A DNA stretch of 9,456 bases from DAOTXK01 sp034435395 (GTDB lineage Bacteria; Chloroflexota; Anaerolineae; Aggregatilineales; Ch27). The DNA is taken from positions 1 to 9,456 of the forward strand of contig DAOTXK010000209.1 in NCBI GenBank assembly GCA_034435395.1, given 5' to 3'. The notes under the pieces are model-generated. The model searched no databases. It worked only from the letters and a program-made list of their open reading frames with translations, and was not told where the DNA came from. Within the stretch, counting starts at the first letter, position 1; every line of letters begins with the position of its first letter. This document shows positions 6,308 to 9,456 of this stretch, in pieces. Made by a program: the position numbers and the translations under genes.

Positions 6308-6342
6308 GTCGGCTGCCGTCGCAGGCTACTTGTTGTACAATC

Positions 6343-6369
6343 CAGGGGCATGGCCGGGCCATGCCCCTG
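6343..6369 (+). other. Perfect 12-bp intercistronic hairpin
   Basis: CAGGGGCATGGC (6343-6354) and GCCATGCCCCTG (6358-6369) are perfect arms around a CGG triloop, in the 129-nt gap between the binding-protein and first permease genes. No T-run follows, so it is not a strong terminator. Its place matches the stem-loops between malE and malF in enteric bacteria, which protect the upstream message and help give excess binding protein over permease. A TACAAT (6336-6341) directly before it lacks a -35 match. Confidence 0.7.
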
Positions 6370-6436
6370 AACCATGTTTCCGCCGACAGATTCCCTGTCA
6401 CCACGTCCGCCTGTCCTGGCCAGAGAGGAAAAACCG

Positions 6437-7810
6437 ATGGCTGCGATAACCGATTACCGCACGCGGCGCGACGAGACCAGCATCGACTTCTCCGGCGCGA
6501 ACTTCATCGGCCTGTTGTGCTCCGCCCTGATGTTCATCGCCTTCATCTTCATGCCCTGGTATGGGACGCAGATCGTGGACAACGCAGCCAAGCTGCTGGC
6601 GGATTATCTGTCAGGCGTGCCCGGCACGCAGGTTACAGTGTGGCTGGGCATCGTGCCCATCGCCGCGGTGGTCGGGGTTGGGCTGGCGCTGTGGGGCGTC
6701 CTGACGCCGGAACGCGGGCGGCTGACTTCCCTGCTGATGTTGGTGACCGGCCTGGTGGTGCTGGTCTACTGTCTCATCCGCCTGTTGTTCCCAGTGGGGG
6801 TCGTCATGACCGTCTCCGGCGGTGCCGGGTTCTGGACGATGCTGCTGGCCGCCCTGGGCATGGTGCTCCAGTTCGCCATCACCATCCCCCGCGTCAACGC
6901 CGGATGGCAGCGGCTCAGGGGTGGCACCGCCGTCCGGCTGCCGGCAGTGCCGCGCCAGGCTGTCCCCTATCTCTTCCTGCTCCCGCCGCTGCTGCTGTAT
7001 ATCGTCTGGATCATCGGCCCCACGCTGGTCACGTTTTATCTGAGCCTGACCAACTGGGATGGCGTCAGCAGTCCGAATTACATCGGCATGACGCACTTTG
7101 AGCGCCTCTTTTCCCAGGACCGCACCTTCGGCGAGGCGCTGATCAACAACGCCCGCTGGCTGGTGATCTTCATCACCGTGCCCACCACGCTGGGGCTGGG
7201 GATGGCCCTGATCTTCAACACTGAAATGAAAGGAGGCAGGCTGTACAAGGTCAGCTTTTATTCCCCTCTGGTGCTGTCCTTTGCCGTGATCGCGCTGGTG
7301 TGGGCCTGGATGTATAACCCCCGCCTGGGACTGCTCAATTCGTTCCTGACCGGCCTGGGCGTGGCCGACCCGCCCGGCTGGCTGGCCGACCGCGAGCTGG
7401 CCATCTGGTGCGTGATCGCCGCCGCCGTGTGGCGGCAGGTCGGTTACGTGATGGTGCTCTACCTGGCCGGGCTGAAGAACATCGACCCCAGCTTCATCGA
7501 CGCGGCGCTGGTGGACGGGGCTGACCGCTGGAATCTGTTCCGGCGGGTGATCCTGCCGCTGCTGGCCCCGGTGACGACCGTGGTGGTGGTGATCTCGATC
7601 ATCGACTCGCTGCGGGCCTTCGACCTGGTGGCCATCATGACGCGCGGCAACCAGAGCACGCAGGTGCTGGCCAACTATATGTATATGGAAGCCTTCAACA
7701 ACTACCGCATGGGCTACGCGGCGGCGGTGGCCGTGGTGCTGTTTGCCCTCAGTATGGTCTTCATCGGCTTTTATCTGTCGCGCGTCGTCCGGGACGAACT
7801 GGAATATTAG
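6437..7810 (+). CDS. Sugar ABC importer permease, MalF/UgpA type, with N-terminal membrane extension
   Basis: The 457-residue product has two parts. Residues about 175-457 are a standard MalF/UgpA-type inner-membrane subunit with about six membrane helices. The cytoplasmic EAA-like loop is IDPSFIDAALVDGAD (349-363) followed by VILPLLAP, the surface that contacts the ATPase. Residues 1-160 are an addition: four hydrophobic stretches at about 24-43 (ending FMPWYG), 66-89, 97-119 and 132-150, then a polar linker. Usual family members have about 290-320 residues. ATG at 6437 is chosen because AGAGAGGA (6422-6429) lies 7 nt upstream; the in-frame ATG at 6374 has no ribosome site and lies just past the intercistronic hairpin. 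It forms the transmembrane channel with the next gene's product. The extension has no function I recognise. Confidence 0.92.
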   Translation: MAAITDYRTRRDETSIDFSGANFIGLLCSALMFIAFIFMPWYGTQIVDNAAKLLADYLSGVPGTQVTVWLGIVPIAAVVGVGLALWGVLTPERGRLTSLLMLVTGLVVLVYCLIRLLFPVGVVMTVSGGAGFWTMLLAALGMVLQFAITIPRVNAGWQRLRGGTAVRLPAVPRQAVPYLFLLPPLLLYIVWIIGPTLVTFYLSLTNWDGVSSPNYIGMTHFERLFSQDRTFGEALINNARWLVIFITVPTTLGLGMALIFNTEMKGGRLYKVSFYSPLVLSFAVIALVWAWMYNPRLGLLNSFLTGLGVADPPGWLADRELAIWCVIAAAVWRQVGYVMVLYLAGLKNIDPSFIDAALVDGADRWNLFRRVILPLLAPVTTVVVVISIIDSLRAFDLVAIMTRGNQSTQVLANYMYMEAFNNYRMGYAAAVAVVLFALSMVFIGFYLSRVVRDELEY

Positions 7811-7819
7811 GAGGGGACC

Positions 7820-8689
7820 ATGACCAGCTATGTCGAAGCCAGGCGCATCACCGGCGCAACGGTCACCCAACAGCAGGTCCGCACCGCTCTTAAGTACGTC
7901 GGCCTGACGGCGCTGACCCTGCTGTGGCTGCTGACGGTCGCCGCCGCCCTGATCACGTCCTTCCGCACCATCGACGACATCGCTGTCAACGGTTTCTGGA
8001 GCCTGCCCCAGCAGTTGACCTTTCGGAACTTTGATGAAGCCTGGACACGCGCGCAGGTCAACAAATACCTGCTCAACAGCTTCATCATCACCGTCCCCTC
8101 GCTGTTTGGCATGATGTTCCTCTCGTCGATGAGCGCCTACGCCCTGGCCCGCTTCAAATTCCGGGGCAACCTGTTCTTTTATTTTATGTACGTGGCGGGG
8201 ACGCTGCTGCCCTTCCAGATTCTGCTGCTGCCGGTCTTCCGCCTGACCAACGCGCTGGGCCTCTATAACACCTACGGCGCGCTGATCATGATCCACACTG
8301 CCTTCCAGCTGGGCTTCTGCACCTTTGTGCTGCGCAACTTTATGCGCACCGTGCCGGGGGAGATTCTGGACGCGGCCCGGGTGGACGGCTGCGGCGAGTT
8401 CCGCATTTACTGGCAGATCATGCTGCCGCTGACGCTGCCCGCGCTGGCGGCGCTGGCCACGCTGGAGTTCACCTGGGTATTTAACGATTACCTGTGGGCC
8501 ATCATCCTGGTGCAGTCGGACTCGCTGCGCCCGGTGACGGCGGGCCTGGCCACGCTGCGCGGCCAGTACAGCACCGACTGGCCGGTGATCACGGCGGGCG
8601 CGCTGCTGGCCACCCTGCCCACGCTGCTCATGTTCGTCTTTTTGCAGCGGTACTTCATCCAGGGGCTGACGTTAGGTTCGGGGAAGTAG
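7820..8689 (+). CDS. Sugar ABC importer permease, MalG/UgpE type
   Basis: This 289-residue inner-membrane protein is the second channel subunit. About six hydrophobic helices are visible (roughly 28-47, 84-106, 117-139, 152-173, 198-220, 256-276). The EAA loop is well kept: VPGEILDAARVDGCGEFRIY (178-197), then WQIMLPL. The C-terminus QRYFIQGLTLGSGK is typical for MalG/UgpE-type subunits, as is SLPQQLTFRNF (61-71) before the second helix. The start at 7820 lies only 9 nt after the first permease stop; the ribosome site AGGAGGGG (7809-7816) overlaps that stop codon, which suggests coupled translation. It is the last gene of the operon. No ATPase gene follows; the next gene is on the opposite strand. 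Confidence 0.94.
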   Translation: MTSYVEARRITGATVTQQQVRTALKYVGLTALTLLWLLTVAAALITSFRTIDDIAVNGFWSLPQQLTFRNFDEAWTRAQVNKYLLNSFIITVPSLFGMMFLSSMSAYALARFKFRGNLFFYFMYVAGTLLPFQILLLPVFRLTNALGLYNTYGALIMIHTAFQLGFCTFVLRNFMRTVPGEILDAARVDGCGEFRIYWQIMLPLTLPALAALATLEFTWVFNDYLWAIILVQSDSLRPVTAGLATLRGQYSTDWPVITAGALLATLPTLLMFVFLQRYFIQGLTLGSGK

Positions 8690-8701
8690 CCCTGGCGGGG
8701 G

Positions 8702-8734
8702 AAAAAACGGGGGCGGGTCCGGAGACTCGCCCCC
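8702..8734 (-). terminator. Intrinsic terminator between convergent genes
   Basis: GGGGGCGGGTC (8709-8719) pairs with GACTCGCCCCC (8724-8734) over 11 positions with one G-U and a CGGA loop. Read on the minus strand it is followed by CCG and a run of six T (complement of 8702-8707), a textbook Rho-independent terminator for the leftward gene ending at 8765. On the plus strand the hairpin sits 20 bp after the permease stop codon and is preceded by the A-run, but is followed only by CCTCGATTCC. It can serve both genes but should be stronger leftward. Confidence 0.85.
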
Positions 8735-8764
8735 CTCGATTCCTGGCGGAGACCCGATGATCGG

Positions 8765-9456
8765 TCAGCCGCCCAGGCCGCACACATCCGACGGGAAGAT
8801 GAAGATATAGTCACCCCACCCCATCGCCTGAAGATAGCCGGAGGACAGCGCCCACAGGCTGGTGTCGCCGCGCGCTTCAATCAAGACATTCTCGCCGCTG
8901 GCCGCCGCCTGAGCCAACGCGTCGTGAATAGCCTCGGCGGTGGCCCAGAAGTAAAACTCGCCCTCTGACCCTTCGGCGCGGTAGACGTGCAGGCCGTCCT
9001 CGCCCGGCGCGCAGTACAGCACCACCGTGGCCCCCAGATCGAAGGCGTTGAGCCGCCCATCAGTGAAGAAAAACTGCACGCTCAGCAGGACCGGCTGCCC
9101 GGCGGCCTCCGCCTCCGCGATCAGCGCCCGCAGCAGGGCCAGCAGATCGTTTCGGCTGCGCCAGGGGTAGACCGTGCCATTGATGGTGACGGTCGCGCCG
9201 AAGTTGACGGCGGTCTCGATCTGGCGGGTCAGGGCGAGGACCTGCTCCTCCGTCAGGGTGGGGGCGGAGACCAGCATGGTGTTGTTGCCCCAACCGCCGT
9301 AGATGGTGCCGTTGATGATGGAGGCCGCGCCCAGGGTCATGAAGTCATTCCCAAAGCCCAGGTCGATGTTGCCGTTGACCGTGCCGTTGTTGGTGACATC
9401 ATCGCTGCCCCAGCCGGTCTGGATCGCGTCGTTGAAGAGGGCAGTGATCGTCCCGT
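8765..9456 (-). CDS. Probable secreted Asn/Gly-rich repeat protein, C-terminal part
   Basis: The frame stays open to the right window edge, so the N-terminus is missing; 229 residues plus the stop are visible, and the Met at 9340 is probably internal. The first part carries Asn/Gly/Asp-rich repeat-like text: DDVTNNGTVNGNIDLGFGND, then SIINGTIYGGWGNNTM, with a later TVTINGTVYPW. Such NGTxxG and G-x-GND patterns occur in beta-helix or RTX-like secreted repeat proteins. A helical segment follows (LTEEQVLALTRQIETAV and LLALLRALIAEAEAAG), then a beta-rich C-terminal region with VVLYCAPGEDGLHVYR, a WALSSGYLQAMG segment and YIFIFPSDVCGLGG. Two cysteines (in VVLYCA and SDVCG) could form a disulfide outside the cell. 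There is no membrane anchor or sorting motif. Function is unknown; an extracellular structural or surface protein is inferred. Confidence 0.7.
   Translation of the reverse strand, partial: GTITALFNDAIQTGWGSDDVTNNGTVNGNIDLGFGNDFMTLGAASIINGTIYGGWGNNTMLVSAPTLTEEQVLALTRQIETAVNFGATVTINGTVYPWRSRNDLLALLRALIAEAEAAGQPVLLSVQFFFTDGRLNAFDLGATVVLYCAPGEDGLHVYRAEGSEGEFYFWATAEAIHDALAQAAASGENVLIEARGDTSLWALSSGYLQAMGWGDYIFIFPSDVCGLGG

Noticed and set aside
6336..6341. TACAAT as an internal promoter before the first permease gene
   Set aside because: No -35 match at 16-18 bp and no extended -10 TG at the right position; its start would fall inside the 12-bp hairpin.
6611..8296. 561-codon open frame on the minus strand across both permease genes
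   Set aside because: Its translation is Gln/His/Asp-rich and low in hydrophobic residues, typical of the antisense shadow of GC-rich membrane-protein genes. The plus-strand permeases in the same interval are unmistakable.
1..9456. CRISPR array, tRNA or rRNA gene, insertion sequence, phage or defence genes
   Set aside because: No spaced direct repeats of CRISPR type, no cloverleaf or rRNA-like stretch, no transposase motif, and all long coding frames are explained by the genes listed.

Overview
The window is GC-rich, densely coded chromosomal DNA of a heterotrophic bacterium. The mix of PD40/TolB-type propellers, secreted multi-domain PPC proteins, a lipobox-less sugar-binding protein and an Asn/Gly-rich repeat protein fits Chloroflexota (Anaerolineae-like). 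That placement is inferred from style and domain content, because no rRNA or marker gene is present.

Layout. Positions 2-922 (+) hold the C-terminal part of a beta-propeller protein. After it comes a purine-type phosphoribosyltransferase (1076-1654, +) with its own extended -10 promoter and a GC-rich leader hairpin. The gap that follows carries five 15-bp tandem units, each built on a GGAG/CTCC inverted repeat, and a hairpin between convergent genes. A secreted protein made of four PPC-like domains lies on the minus strand (1846-3318). A perfect TATAAT promoter sits upstream of it, just past the stop codon of a LacI-family regulator (3576-4637, minus).

The centre of the window is a sugar-uptake locus. 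The LacI-type repressor is divergent from an ABC importer operon: solute-binding protein (5027-6307), a MalF-type permease with an unusual N-terminal membrane extension (6437-7810) and a MalG-type permease (7820-8689). Between regulator and importer, two promoters of opposite direction overlap in their -10 regions. A perfect 16-bp palindrome with a central CpG covers the regulator's -35 and lies just downstream of the importer start point, which looks like a shared operator. A roughly 300-nt leader with a long stem-loop precedes the binding protein, and a perfect 12-bp intercistronic hairpin follows it. No ATPase gene is present, so an ATPase encoded elsewhere is probably used.

The operon converges on a minus-strand gene that runs off the right edge (8765-9456). 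It encodes the C-terminal part of a probable secreted Asn/Gly-rich repeat protein and ends at a strong hairpin/T6 terminator.

I do not see a clearly new multi-gene system. The points most worth checking are the bidirectional promoter/operator, the permease extension, the structured leader and the palindromic tandem repeat.
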